Assembly (NCBI RefSeq): GCF_000429765.1
Contig: NZ_AUCM01000004.1
Span: forward strand, 334,670 to 398,669
Origin: Gemmobacter nectariphilus DSM 15620
Lineage (GTDB): Bacteria > Pseudomonadota > Alphaproteobacteria > Rhodobacterales > Rhodobacteraceae
Reading direction: 5' to 3'
Length of the DNA stretch: 64,000 nt
Shown: piece by piece, positions 1-7,438 of the stretch
Numbering within the stretch: the first letter of the stretch is position 1
Layout: each line of letters starts with the position of its first letter
The notes under the pieces: model-generated
The model's input: the letters and a program-made list of their open reading frames with translations, nothing else
Databases searched by the model: none
What the model was told of the DNA's origin: nothing
Position numbers and translations under genes: made by a program

Positions 1-1372
1 ACGGCAGATAAAGGGTGTAAAGCCACAGCCCGAACCCGGTGCCCAGCCCCAGCATGGCGCCCGTGCGTGTCGCACCGCGCCAGAACAGCGCCCCCAGCAT
101 GGCCGGCAGGATTTGCGCGACGCCCACAAAGGCGATCAGCCCGGTCGCCGCCAGCGCGCCCGATCCGCCGGTCAGCGTGTAATAGCCATATCCCAGCGCC
201 ATCACCCCGGCGATGGACAGCCGCCGCGCCAGCAGCACAACGCGCCTCAGATCACCCGGCTCGGTCCCCTTGCGCTCGCCAAAGGCCAGGATCAGCGGCA
301 TGACGACATGGTTCGACACCATGGTCGCCAGCGCAATGGCCGCCACGATGACCATCGAGGTCGCCGAGGAAAACCCGCCCAGAAAGGCCAGCATCGCCAG
401 CCCCCCCTGATCGAGCGCCAGCGGAAGCGTCAGCACGAACAGATCGGGGTTCGACCCGTCCGGCAGCACCTCCAGCCCGACCACGGCGATGGGCACGACG
501 AACAGGCTCATGGCTGCCAGATACAGCGGAAAGGCCCAGCTGGCAGTGGACAGGTGCCGCTCGTCGGCGTTTTCGACCACCAGCACCTGAAACATGCGGG
601 GCAGCGTCAGGATGGCGGCGGCCGACAGGAAGATCAGCCCGGCCCAGCGGCCCGGCACCAGCTCCCAGCCCGCCAGGCGCGATGCGTCGATCCGCGTCAC
701 GATATCGGCCGGGCCATCGGCCACGATCCAGACGACGAACACCCCGACCGCGACCAGCGCGACCAGCTTGACCACCGCCTCGACGGCGATGGCGGTGACC
801 ACGCCATGGTGCTGCTCGTTCGCATCCAGATTGCGGGTGCCGAACAGGATGGTGAACAGCGCCAGCCCCCCGGCCACCCACAGCGCCGTGGTATCGCGGT
901 CGGGCAGGTGCCAGCCGTCCGGCGTGTCCGAGGCAAAGACCGAAAACGACAGCGCCACCGATTGCAGTTGCAGCGCGATATAGGGTGTCGCCGCCGTCAC
1001 GCAGATCAGCGTGACCACCACGCCCAGCAGGCTCGACTTGCCATAGCGGCTGGAGATCAGATCCGCGATCGAGGTGACGCGCTGCGTCTTGGCGATCCGC
1101 ACCAGCTTGCGCAGCACCACCCACCAGCCGATGAACACCAGCGTCGGGCCCAGGTAGATGGTGACGAATTCCAGCCCGGACCGCGCCGCATAGCCGACCG
1201 CACCATAAAAGGTCCATGCGGTGCAATAGACCGACAGCGACAGCGTATAGACCAGCGGTGAGCTGAGCCATGGCAGCGTGCCCGCCTCGGCCCGCCGGTC
1301 GGCCACAAAGGCGACGGTGAACAGAAAGGCCACATAGGCAAGACAGGCCAGGACCAGAAGGTTGAAGGGCAC
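1..1372 (-). CDS. Sensor kinase with sodium:solute symporter N-terminus (CbrA/CrbS-like), 5' part only
   Basis: The reading frame stays open from a GTG at 1372 to the window edge (457 codons), so only the amino-terminal membrane part is visible. It is a polytopic symporter-like domain opening with LLVLACLAYVAFLF and continuing through the conserved WTFYGAVGYAAR, YLGPTLVFIGWW and RVTSIADLISSRYGKS blocks. These blocks are characteristic of the SSS domain fused to a histidine kinase (CbrA, CrbS, PrlS), and less so of plain PutP carriers. In that family PAS, HisKA, HATPase and often receiver domains follow; they would lie outside this window. The GTG start is 4 bases past the stop of the upstream membrane gene, behind a GGACGAGG ribosome site, and a response regulator heads the same run, which supports a signalling role over simple transport. 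An ordinary solute symporter remains possible because the kinase part is unseen. Confidence 0.75.
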   Translation of the reverse strand, partial: MPFNLLVLACLAYVAFLFTVAFVADRRAEAGTLPWLSSPLVYTLSLSVYCTAWTFYGAVGYAARSGLEFVTIYLGPTLVFIGWWVVLRKLVRIAKTQRVTSIADLISSRYGKSSLLGVVVTLICVTAATPYIALQLQSVALSFSVFASDTPDGWHLPDRDTTALWVAGGLALFTILFGTRNLDANEQHHGVVTAIAVEAVVKLVALVAVGVFVVWIVADGPADIVTRIDASRLAGWELVPGRWAGLIFLSAAAILTLPRMFQVLVVENADERHLSTASWAFPLYLAAMSLFVVPIAVVGLEVLPDGSNPDLFVLTLPLALDQGGLAMLAFLGGFSSATSMVIVAAIALATMVSNHVVMPLILAFGERKGTEPGDLRRVVLLARRLSIAGVMALGYGYYTLTGGSGALAATGLIAFVGVAQILPAMLGALFWRGATRTGAMLGLGTGFGLWLYTLYLP

Positions 1373-1376
1373 GGGC

Positions 1377-1643
1377 CTAGTCCTCGTCCGGTCCGCTGCC
1401 GGGCGTGTCCTCGTCCAGCCGGGTGGACAAAAGGCGCGTTGCCACGATCAGCCCCGCCCAGATGGCGAACACATAGATGCCGTCCCGCGCGGTCGACCGT
1501 GCGCCGTCCGGCTCTGGCGCCCACAGCATCGGCAGCAGCATCAGCACCGCCCCCAGCACCGGGACAAAGCGGGCGGCATCGCGCAGCCGCCGGCTGCGGT
1601 AGATCGGGGGCGCCACAAAGACCGGCTGGCGGGGCGGCTTCAC
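1377..1643 (-). CDS. Small two-helix membrane protein in a sensor-kinase operon
   Basis: An 88-residue protein with two predicted membrane segments (about residues 25-43 and 55-70), a basic amino-terminus rich in Pro and Arg, and an acidic tail ending DEDTPGSGPDED. I do not recognise a named family. It overlaps the end of the response regulator gene by 4 bases and ends 4 bases before the sensor-kinase start, so the three genes are almost certainly translated together. Its position is that of the small DUF-type membrane proteins often found next to symporter-type kinases, so an accessory role in sensing or assembly is an inference only. Confidence 0.6.
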   Translation of the reverse strand: MKPPRQPVFVAPPIYRSRRLRDAARFVPVLGAVLMLLPMLWAPEPDGARSTARDGIYVFAIWAGLIVATRLLSTRLDEDTPGSGPDED

Positions 1644-2011
1644 GTCTGCCCCAGCAGCGCGCGGACCGAGGCCAGAACCTCGGCGTTGGAAAACGGCTTG
1701 GCCATGAAGCCGCTGGCCCCCGCCGCCTCGGCCAGTTCGCGGTCGCGCCCCTGGCCGCGCGCGGTCAGCATCAGCACCGGCAAGGCGGCGGTCGCAGGTT
1801 CTGCGCGCAGATCGCGCAGGATGTCATAGCCGTTGCGGCCGGGCAGCATGGCGTCAAGGATCAGCGCATCGGGCTGTTCCGCCCGCACCACATCCAGCGC
1901 ATCGCGCCCCTGATGGTGGCACGAGACGCGGAACCCGTCGCGGGTCAGGATGAAGCGGATCGCCTCGGAAATGTTCGGCTCGTCCTCGATGAGGAGTACG
2001 TGCTTGCCCAT
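1640..2011 (-). CDS. Single-domain response regulator
   Basis: A 123-residue CheY-like receiver. The acidic pocket is visible as LLIEDEP, the phosphoacceptor is the Asp of LILDAMLPGRNG (about residue 51), the conserved Thr lies in LMLTARG and the conserved Lys in MAKPFS. No output domain is fused, so it would act through protein contacts or as a phosphorelay intermediate. The ATG at 2011 (MGKHVLL) is preferred over upstream in-frame starts because a strong GGAGGGG ribosome site precedes it and the family begins there. It is first in a run with a small membrane gene and the symporter-type kinase, its likely phosphate donor. Confidence 0.88.
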   Translation of the reverse strand: MGKHVLLIEDEPNISEAIRFILTRDGFRVSCHHQGRDALDVVRAEQPDALILDAMLPGRNGYDILRDLRAEPATAALPVLMLTARGQGRDRELAEAAGASGFMAKPFSNAEVLASVRALLGQT

Positions 2012-2083
2012 CCGTCGGCCTCCCCTCCGTGCGGTGTGCGCCTTGCGACTATTGCCGCAAATCACGAAGCTGTCAAAACCCTG

Positions 2084-2899
2084 TCATGGGTCCGATACCT
2101 GCGACAGCAGGGCCAGCGCCTCGGCATGGACGGCGGCATTGGCGGCCGCGATGACCCGCCCGCCATTGTGCGCAGGGCGCCCCTTCCAGTCGGTCACGAT
2201 GCCGCCTGCCGCCTCGATCACGGCGATGGGGGCCACGATGTCATAGGACTGAAGCCCGGCCTCGACCACAAGGTCGATCTGGCCGGCGGCGACCAGCCCA
2301 TAGGCGTAGCAATCCATGCCATAGCGCACCAGCTTGCAGCGCCGGGCCAGGCGGTGAAAGGCGGTGCCTTCCTCGGGGGTGCCGACCTCGGGGAAGGTGG
2401 TGAAGATGATCGCCTCGGCCAGGGGACGCGGCGCGCGGGTGCGCAAGGGGGCTGCGCCTTGCGGCCCGCTCAGCCGCGCAACGCCGGGGGCACCGATGAA
2501 CCGCTCGCCGATATAGGGTTGGTCGATGATGCCAAGGACGGGGCCATCGGCATCGGTCAGCCCGATCAGAACGCCCCAGGTCGGGGTGCCCGACAGATAG
2601 GCGCGGGTGCCGTCGATCGGGTCCAGAACCCAGGTCAACCCGCTGGTTCCCTGATGCTGCCCGCGTTCTTCACCCAGAATGCCATCTTCGGGGCGCAGCT
2701 CGGCCAGCAGGGCGCGCATCGCATCCTCGGCGGCGCGGTCGGCCACCGTGACCGGATCGAAGCGGTCGGCTTCCTTGCTGTCGGCCGTCAGATCGCCGCG
2801 CCGGAAATGTTCCAGCGTCACGCGCCGCGCCGCATCGGCCAGGGTCTCGGCCACCGCGACCAGTCGGGCGTCCAGGGCGGGGTCGCGTCGGGTCGTCAT
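2084..2899 (-). CDS. hisN: Histidinol-phosphatase of the inositol monophosphatase family
   Basis: A 271-residue member of the Mg-dependent inositol-monophosphatase fold. Visible signatures are the metal-binding GEERG, the VLDPIDGTRAYLSG motif and the carboxy-terminal DIVAPIAVIEAAGGIVTDW motif. The GTRAYLSG form with a following GTPTWGVLIGL is typical of the histidinol-phosphate phosphatase subgroup (HisN, histidine biosynthesis) more than of inositol-specific enzymes, but substrate cannot be settled from sequence alone. It is a separate unit: the response regulator start is 73 bases downstream and no other histidine genes are near, which is usual for hisN in this group. Confidence 0.82.
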   Translation of the reverse strand: MTTRRDPALDARLVAVAETLADAARRVTLEHFRRGDLTADSKEADRFDPVTVADRAAEDAMRALLAELRPEDGILGEERGQHQGTSGLTWVLDPIDGTRAYLSGTPTWGVLIGLTDADGPVLGIIDQPYIGERFIGAPGVARLSGPQGAAPLRTRAPRPLAEAIIFTTFPEVGTPEEGTAFHRLARRCKLVRYGMDCYAYGLVAAGQIDLVVEAGLQSYDIVAPIAVIEAAGGIVTDWKGRPAHNGGRVIAAANAAVHAEALALLSQVSDP

Positions 2900-2968
2900 T
2901 ACAGCCTCCGGTCAACGCACTGACCCGCCGCGGCTAGCGCGACGGGTCAGTGCGGTCAAGCCCGATGC

Positions 2969-3331
2969 TCAGGCGGCCGAAGTGTCGGACAGCACGCGCG
3001 CCAGATCGAACAGGCGGCGGCGCTGGGCTTCAGGGATGCTGTAGTAGGCGCGGATCAGCTCCATCGCCTCCTTGTCCCCCATCAGATCGCCTGCTGGCCG
3101 TGCAGTATCTGCCGCGTCAAGCCCGTCAAAGAAGAAGCTGATCGGCACTTCCATCTCGCGGGCGATGTCGTAAAGCCGCGAGGCGCTGACCCGGTTCATG
3201 CCGGTTTCGTATTTTTGGATTTGTTGAAACTTGATGCCCACGCGGTCCGCAAGTTGTTGTTGCGTCATCCCCACCATCCAGCGGCGGTGACGAATGCGTT
3301 TACCGACATGTGCGTCTACAGGATGCTTCAT
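2969..3331 (-). CDS. XRE-family helix-turn-helix regulator
   Basis: A 120-residue DNA-binding protein. The amino-terminal HTH_3 domain spans about residues 10-66 (MTQQQLADRVG then FQQIQKYETG as the two helices) and is followed by an alpha-helical tail. The same short architecture is widely conserved in Rhodobacterales, where such proteins resemble the SinR/PuuR-type repressors without a ligand domain. A GGGAGAG ribosome site sits just upstream of the ATG. It has its own promoter in the 329-base AT-rich spacer shared with the divergent quinone oxidoreductase gene, so it could control that gene or itself; nothing in the sequence proves either. Confidence 0.82.
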   Translation of the reverse strand: MKHPVDAHVGKRIRHRRWMVGMTQQQLADRVGIKFQQIQKYETGMNRVSASRLYDIAREMEVPISFFFDGLDAADTARPAGDLMGDKEAMELIRAYYSIPEAQRRRLFDLARVLSDTSAA

Positions 3332-3660
3332 GAAACTCTCCCTTCCCAGTCCTCGTTACGCGCGGGGCTCACACATGCCCCTTGAGCTAGTTCTTTCATA
3401 TTTTTGTCGCTCTGCAAGAAATCTGATCGCGCTACCGCCGCAAAAGTAGCAAAATCTGAATTTGTCCTGAACGCACTGTCTCTCAGGTGTTATCTTTTGA
3501 GCGATCCACCCGCCGCAAGTTGAAATTGTGTTTGCATTTCGCGAATCCTGTGCGCATTTTGCGAAGGCTCAACCCCTGCAGACTTCGCGTTCTGCAAGTG
3601 CTGGTCATGCCTGCCTGCAACCGCTACCGTTCGCATGACGGAAAAAAGGGGAAGATTCTC
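3332..3660. promoter_or_regulatory. Divergent intergenic region with 20-bp-spaced direct repeats
   Basis: This spacer separates the XRE regulator from the quinone oxidoreductase and is markedly more AT-rich than its surroundings (3385-3470). No gene is seen. It contains two near-identical 12-mers, GCATTTCGCGAA at 3534 and GCATTTTGCGAA at 3554, on the same strand and exactly two helical turns apart. These could be a tandem operator for a regulator such as the adjacent XRE protein; the binding role is inferred. Confidence 0.4.
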
Positions 3661-4620
3661 ATGCGCGCGTATCGTATCCGGGCCTTTGGGGGCGATGCCG
3701 GACTTGCCGAGGTGGACCGGCCAGCCCCGGGACCGGGCGAGGTCTTGCTGCGGATCGCGGCCTGCGGGCTCAACTTTGCCGACCTGCTCATGCTCAAGGG
3801 CGAATATCAGGAACGGCCCGAGCCGCCCTTTACCCTGGGGATGGAGGTGGCGGGCACGGTCGAGGAGACCGGCGAAGGTGTGACGGGGCTGATGCCGGGC
3901 GATCGTGTGGCAGTGTTTGCCGGGCAGGGCGGGCTGGCCGAATGGGGCGTCTTTGCCGCCGATCGCTGTGTCAGGCTGCCCGATGCCATGCCGTTCGATC
4001 ATGCGGCGGCCTTCCTGATCGCCTATGGCACCTCGCATCTGGCGCTGGGGCACCGGGCCCGCCTGCAACCGGGCGAGACGCTGCTGGTCACCGGCGCGGC
4101 CGGCGGGGTCGGGCTGACAGCGGTCGAGATCGGCAAGGCCATGGGCGCGCGCGTCATTGCCTGTGCCCGCGGGGCGGACAAGCTGGCGGTCGCTCAGGCC
4201 GCTGGCGCCGATCATCTGATCGACAGCGAAACCGCCGATCTGCGCCGCGAGGTCAAGGCGCTTGGCGGGGCCGATGTGGTCTATGATGCGGTCGGGGGCG
4301 ATGGCTTCATGGCGGCCCTGCGCGCCACCAACCCCGAGGGACGGCTGATCCCCATCGGCTTTGCAGGCGGCGGCGTGCCGCAGATCCCGGCCAACCTTTT
4401 GCTGGTCAAGAACCTGACGGTGCTGGGGGTCTACTGGGGCGGCTACATGGCGTTCAAACCGGCCATCGTGACCCAGAGCATCGCCGAGCTGATGGCCATG
4501 TATGCTGCCGGCAAGCTGAGGCCGCATGTCAGCCATGCGCTGCCGCTGGAACAGGCCGATGTGGCGCTGGAACTGCTGCGCAGCCGCAAATCCACCGGCA
4601 AGGTCGTCGTGACGATGTAA
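3661..4620 (+). CDS. Zinc-free medium-chain reductase, NADPH:quinone oxidoreductase type
   Basis: A 319-residue medium-chain dehydrogenase/reductase. The amino-terminal GroES-like domain carries ACGLNFADLLMLKGEY and the FTLGMEVAGTVEETGEG turn; the nucleotide-binding domain has GAAGGVG near residue 145, followed by the ADHLID and VYDAVGG segments. The zinc-binding residues of alcohol dehydrogenases are absent, so it belongs to the quinone oxidoreductase (QOR/zeta-crystallin) group, reducing quinones or other electrophiles with NADPH. The ATG at 3661 follows a GGGGAAG ribosome site; in-frame codons upstream to 3487 lie in AT-rich promoter-like DNA and are not counted. Substrate is unknown. Confidence 0.88.
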   Translation: MRAYRIRAFGGDAGLAEVDRPAPGPGEVLLRIAACGLNFADLLMLKGEYQERPEPPFTLGMEVAGTVEETGEGVTGLMPGDRVAVFAGQGGLAEWGVFAADRCVRLPDAMPFDHAAAFLIAYGTSHLALGHRARLQPGETLLVTGAAGGVGLTAVEIGKAMGARVIACARGADKLAVAQAAGADHLIDSETADLRREVKALGGADVVYDAVGGDGFMAALRATNPEGRLIPIGFAGGGVPQIPANLLLVKNLTVLGVYWGGYMAFKPAIVTQSIAELMAMYAAGKLRPHVSHALPLEQADVALELLRSRKSTGKVVVTM

Positions 4621-4758
4621 CCCGCGCCTTCGGCGCGCTGCTGCCCGCCGGGGCTGGCAGCAGCGCGTCACGCGGGCCCCGTCGATCCATAATCCCTGGG
4701 GGGGCGACGGTTGGTGCGGTAACCCGCGCGGCCTGATACAGGCTGCGCCCAGCTGCCC

Positions 4759-5613
4759 TCAGCCCGCCGCATATTCCTGACGTATCATGGTTGCCAGTGC
4801 GCCCGCCGCATCGCCATGGCCGGTTTCCGCCACATACAGGTTGACCTGTGTGTGCCCCAGATCGGGCAGGGTGCCACCATGGGGCACACGCTGGATCTCG
4901 CGCGGCTCGGCGCCTTCGACCAGCACATGCAGCGCCAGATCGGCCGAGAGCGATGCCTCGATCGACCGGGTGGTCTCGGATTCCGCCGCCATCACCCAGG
5001 GGATCCCGGCCGCGTCCAGCGCGGTCTGCACCCGCACCCGAAAGATGCAGTTGTATTCGAACGCCAGCGGCAGCGGGCGCTGTTTCCAGGCATGGCCCCC
5101 CGGCGCCCCCACCCAGATCAGCGGGATCGACCGCAACGTCTCGCCCCCCTTGTCGGCCACGTCCTCGGTGGTCAGGATCACGTCGCATTCGCCCTGATCG
5201 AACAGCCGTTTCAGCCGCCGGGTATAGGACGACACCAGCGTGACGCGCATCTTGGGATAATCTTGCGAAAAGCGCCGCAGCACGCGCGGGATCGCCGGAT
5301 AGACGATGTCCGAAGGCACGCCCAGCACCACCTCGCCCTCGAAGGTCTGGCCGGTCAGGCGGGCCAGCGCCTCATCGTTGAGGTTCAGCATCCGCCGCGC
5401 ATAGCCCAGCAGCTGCTCGCCCGCGGCGGTCAGGGCAACGCCCCGCCCGGCGCGGTCCATCAGATCGACGCCCAACGCCTCTTCCAGCCGCTTGAGCTGC
5501 ATCGAGACGGCCGATTGCGTCAGGTTCAGAAAGCCCGCCGCACGGGTCACGCCGCCTGAATCGGCAACGGCCACGAAGCTGCGCAGAGAGGTCAGGTCGA
5601 GTTGGCGCGGCAT
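4759..5613 (-). CDS. LysR-family transcriptional regulator
   Basis: A 284-residue LysR regulator with an amino-terminal winged helix (LRSFVAVADSGGVTRAAGFL then QSAVSMQLKRLEE, about residues 6-45) and a periplasmic-binding-protein-like effector domain. The ATG at 5613 (MPRQLDLTSLR) gives the usual family start; another ATG 33 bases upstream is possible. It is divergent from a DUF1127 gene with about 125 bases between starts, an arrangement repeated in many Rhodobacterales, so control of that small gene and of itself is the natural guess. Inducer unknown. Confidence 0.88.
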   Translation of the reverse strand: MPRQLDLTSLRSFVAVADSGGVTRAAGFLNLTQSAVSMQLKRLEEALGVDLMDRAGRGVALTAAGEQLLGYARRMLNLNDEALARLTGQTFEGEVVLGVPSDIVYPAIPRVLRRFSQDYPKMRVTLVSSYTRRLKRLFDQGECDVILTTEDVADKGGETLRSIPLIWVGAPGGHAWKQRPLPLAFEYNCIFRVRVQTALDAAGIPWVMAAESETTRSIEASLSADLALHVLVEGAEPREIQRVPHGGTLPDLGHTQVNLYVAETGHGDAAGALATMIRQEYAAG

Positions 5614-5737
5614 ATCACAGTTCCTGATGTAATGGTTCAAAACCATTCATTTCCATAATGAACAGCAATCAGGCAAAAGGATCAAGACATTTGATGATCC
5701 GGCGACTCGGATCACGCACCCTGAAAGGACGACCCCC

Positions 5738-5965
5738 ATGTTCGCCTCGCTCCATACCTCGATCTTCGCGCTGCGCCGCGTGGAACGGCGTGGCGCCCGC
5801 AGCCTTGCCACCCGCCTGCGCGCCGCCTTTGCGCTGGCTGCCCAACGCCGCCAGCTGGCCGCGCTGGACGATGCCCTGCTGGCCGATATTGGCCTGACCC
5901 GCGAGGAGGCGATCACCGAAGCCTCGCGCCGTGCCTGGGACGTGCCGCGCCACTGGTTGGCCTGA
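5738..5965 (+). CDS. DUF1127 small protein
   Basis: A 75-residue basic protein ending in the DUF1127 motif (LAALDDALLADIGLTREEA, about residues 40-58), rich in Arg. DUF1127 (YjiS-like) proteins of this size in alphaproteobacteria are associated with small-RNA turnover, phosphate or stress adaptation in characterised cases; that is family knowledge and no specific role is shown here. The gene has its own promoter region facing the LysR gene, and the spacer contains short AT-rich inverted segments around 5630-5660 that might be a LysR box. An AGGACGACC ribosome site precedes the ATG. Confidence 0.82.
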   Translation: MFASLHTSIFALRRVERRGARSLATRLRAAFALAAQRRQLAALDDALLADIGLTREEAITEASRRAWDVPRHWLA

Positions 5966-6091
5966 TCGCATTCTGTTGATCGGAATGCGCGGGAAGTTCT
6001 TGAAAACCCGAGGTTCCACCCCGATATTGACGGCAGACGCCTGTGTGATCCTGCACAGGCGGCTTTCGCCATGCATGACGGAGGCTGACCA

Positions 6092-6838
6092 ATGGCAGAC
6101 TATCAGACGATCCGCGCGGGATCTGTCGGCGCACAGAGCGTTCGGATCGACGAGGGCCTGAAGGCCCATATGAACAAGGTCTACGGGCTGATGTCCGTGG
6201 CCATGCTGCTGACTGCGGGGGCCGCCTGGGCCATCGCCGGTCTGGCGGTGGGCCCGGACGGGGCGCTGACCCAGCTGGGCTATGCGATCTATGCCTCGCC
6301 CCTGAAGTGGGTGATCATGTTCGCGCCGCTGCTGGTGGTCTTCGGCTTCAGCGCGCTCATCAACCGCATGTCGGCGGCCACAGCGCAGCTGGTGTTCTAC
6401 GGCTATGCCGTGCTGATGGGGCTGTCCCTGTCGTCGATCTTCCTGGTCTATACCGGAGCCTCGATCGCGCAGACCTTCCTGGTGACGGCCATCGCCTTTG
6501 CGGGCCTGTCGCTCTATGGCTACACCACCAAGCGTGACCTGTCGGGGTTCGGCACCTTCCTGATGATGGGCCTGATCGGCCTGATCGTCGCCTCGATCGT
6601 GAACATCTTCATCGCCTCGTCGGCGCTGCAGTTCGCGATTTCGGTGATCGGCGTGCTGATCTTTGCCGGCCTGACCGCCTATGACACCCAGTCGATCAAG
6701 ACCGATTACATCGCCCATGCCCAGCATGGCGACAGCGAATGGCTGGGCAAGTCGGCGATCATGGGCGCGCTGCGGCTCTACCTCGACTTCCTCAACATGT
6801 TCATGTTCCTGCTGCAATTCCTGGGCAACCGCGAATAA
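6092..6838 (+). CDS. Bax inhibitor-1/YccA family membrane protein
   Basis: A 248-residue integral membrane protein with about seven hydrophobic segments, matching the BI-1/YccA/TMBIM family. After a soluble 30-residue head, helices follow in order, with the family blocks LVFYGYAVLMGLSLSSIFLV, YGYTTKRDLSGFG and the carboxy-terminal GLTAYDTQSIK and LRLYLDFLNMF. YccA modulates FtsH proteolysis in E. coli and bacterial BI-1 proteins are pH-sensitive calcium leak channels; either role is inference here. An element with a strong GC hairpin and T-run begins about 110 bases past the stop and probably ends this transcript. Confidence 0.9.
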   Translation: MADYQTIRAGSVGAQSVRIDEGLKAHMNKVYGLMSVAMLLTAGAAWAIAGLAVGPDGALTQLGYAIYASPLKWVIMFAPLLVVFGFSALINRMSAATAQLVFYGYAVLMGLSLSSIFLVYTGASIAQTFLVTAIAFAGLSLYGYTTKRDLSGFGTFLMMGLIGLIVASIVNIFIASSALQFAISVIGVLIFAGLTAYDTQSIKTDYIAHAQHGDSEWLGKSAIMGALRLYLDFLNMFMFLLQFLGNRE

Positions 6839-6947
6839 GCTGCCAGGGCAGGGCGTTACGGGGGCCGGTGCGGAAACGCGCCGGCCCTTTGCTTATGGCT
6901 GCCGATCGCGGGCAAGGTCGGCACGCAGACCATCTGCCTGGGTCTCG

Positions 6948-7018
6948 TTTCGCCTTGAAGAAAATATCCTCGGGGGTGAATGGCCGGAACGGCCAGAGGG
7001 GGCCGAGGCCCCCTTTTC
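6948..7018 (+). repeat. Dispersed leader-hairpin element, copy 1
   Basis: Leader TTTCGCCTTGAAGAAAATAT followed by CCTCGGGGG, then hairpin TGGCCG-GAA-CGGCCA at 6981-6995, then GGGGGCC-GA-GGCCCCC followed by TTTT at 6998-7017. It lies after the BI-1 gene on the same strand and reads as an intrinsic terminator. Confidence 0.75.
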
Positions 7019-7054
7019 TGCGTCGACGTCTGTGCAACGTGGCGGGTGAAAGAA

Positions 7055-7122
7055 GGGGGGCCTTCTGCCCCCCGGCCCGGCAAGCCGGTCCTCCCCCCGA
7101 GGATATTTTCTTCAAGGCGAAA
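7055..7122 (-). repeat. Dispersed leader-hairpin element, copy 2 (inverted)
   Basis: On the minus strand the leader at 7122-7093 is nearly identical to copy 1, and it is followed by a G6C-CTTCT-GC6 hairpin (plus-strand 7055-7073). It sits after the guaA/monooxygenase transcript. Confidence 0.75.
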
Positions 7123-7165
7123 GGCAAGGAGCGGGTGTGCGCGGAGCTTGTGGGGGCGCGGCGGG

Positions 7166-7438
7166 TCAGTCTTCGCGGATCGTATAGTCGCGGCGGATGC
7201 CTGCGGTTGCCTCGGCCCAGGCGCTGCGGGCCGCGCGGGTCTGATGCGCGTTGAGCGCGGGGCGGTCGGTAAAGGTTTCCTCCACCCGCCAGATCAAAGG
7301 ATCGTCGGTCGGCGTGACCTGAAACGACAGGCAGCCGGGCTCGGCGCGCGTCAGGGCAACATGGTCAGGCAGATGGGCACGGACGCGGGCGGCTTCCTCG
7401 GCCGTTGTGCACACAAGGAAGCCGCTCAGCGTGATCAT
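7166..7438 (-). CDS. Antibiotic biosynthesis monooxygenase (ABM) domain protein
   Basis: A 90-residue single-domain protein of the dimeric alpha/beta-barrel ABM/YgiN fold: a short first strand, the AAEVR-like helix [18 protein letters not shown], then [14 protein letters not shown] and the conserved [17 protein letters not shown], where the Glu and His match YgiN-type quinol monooxygenases. Such proteins oxidise quinols or protect against them, but many are uncharacterised. Its ATG overlaps the guaA stop by 4 bases, so it is translationally coupled to GMP synthase, with no obvious metabolic link. Confidence 0.8.
   Translation of the reverse strand: MITLSGFLVCTTAEEAARVRAHLPDHVALTRAEPGCLSFQVTPTDDPLIWRVEETFTDRPALNAHQTRAARSAWAEATAGIRRDYTIRED

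Larger units (their letters stand above)
6839..7165. other. Convergent intergenic region holding two facing copies of a dispersed element
   Basis: No gene is seen. The space between the converging BI-1 gene and the monooxygenase/guaA pair is filled mainly by two copies of the window-wide leader-plus-hairpin element, in opposite orientation, so the pair forms a roughly 70-base inverted repeat about 35 bases apart. Each copy is placed to stop one of the two converging transcripts. Confidence 0.7.

Noticed and set aside
3487..3660. An amino-terminal extension of the quinone oxidoreductase
   Set aside because: The extra 58 codons have Cys/Arg-rich, non-conserved content in AT-rich DNA, while the ATG at 3661 has a ribosome site and matches the family start.
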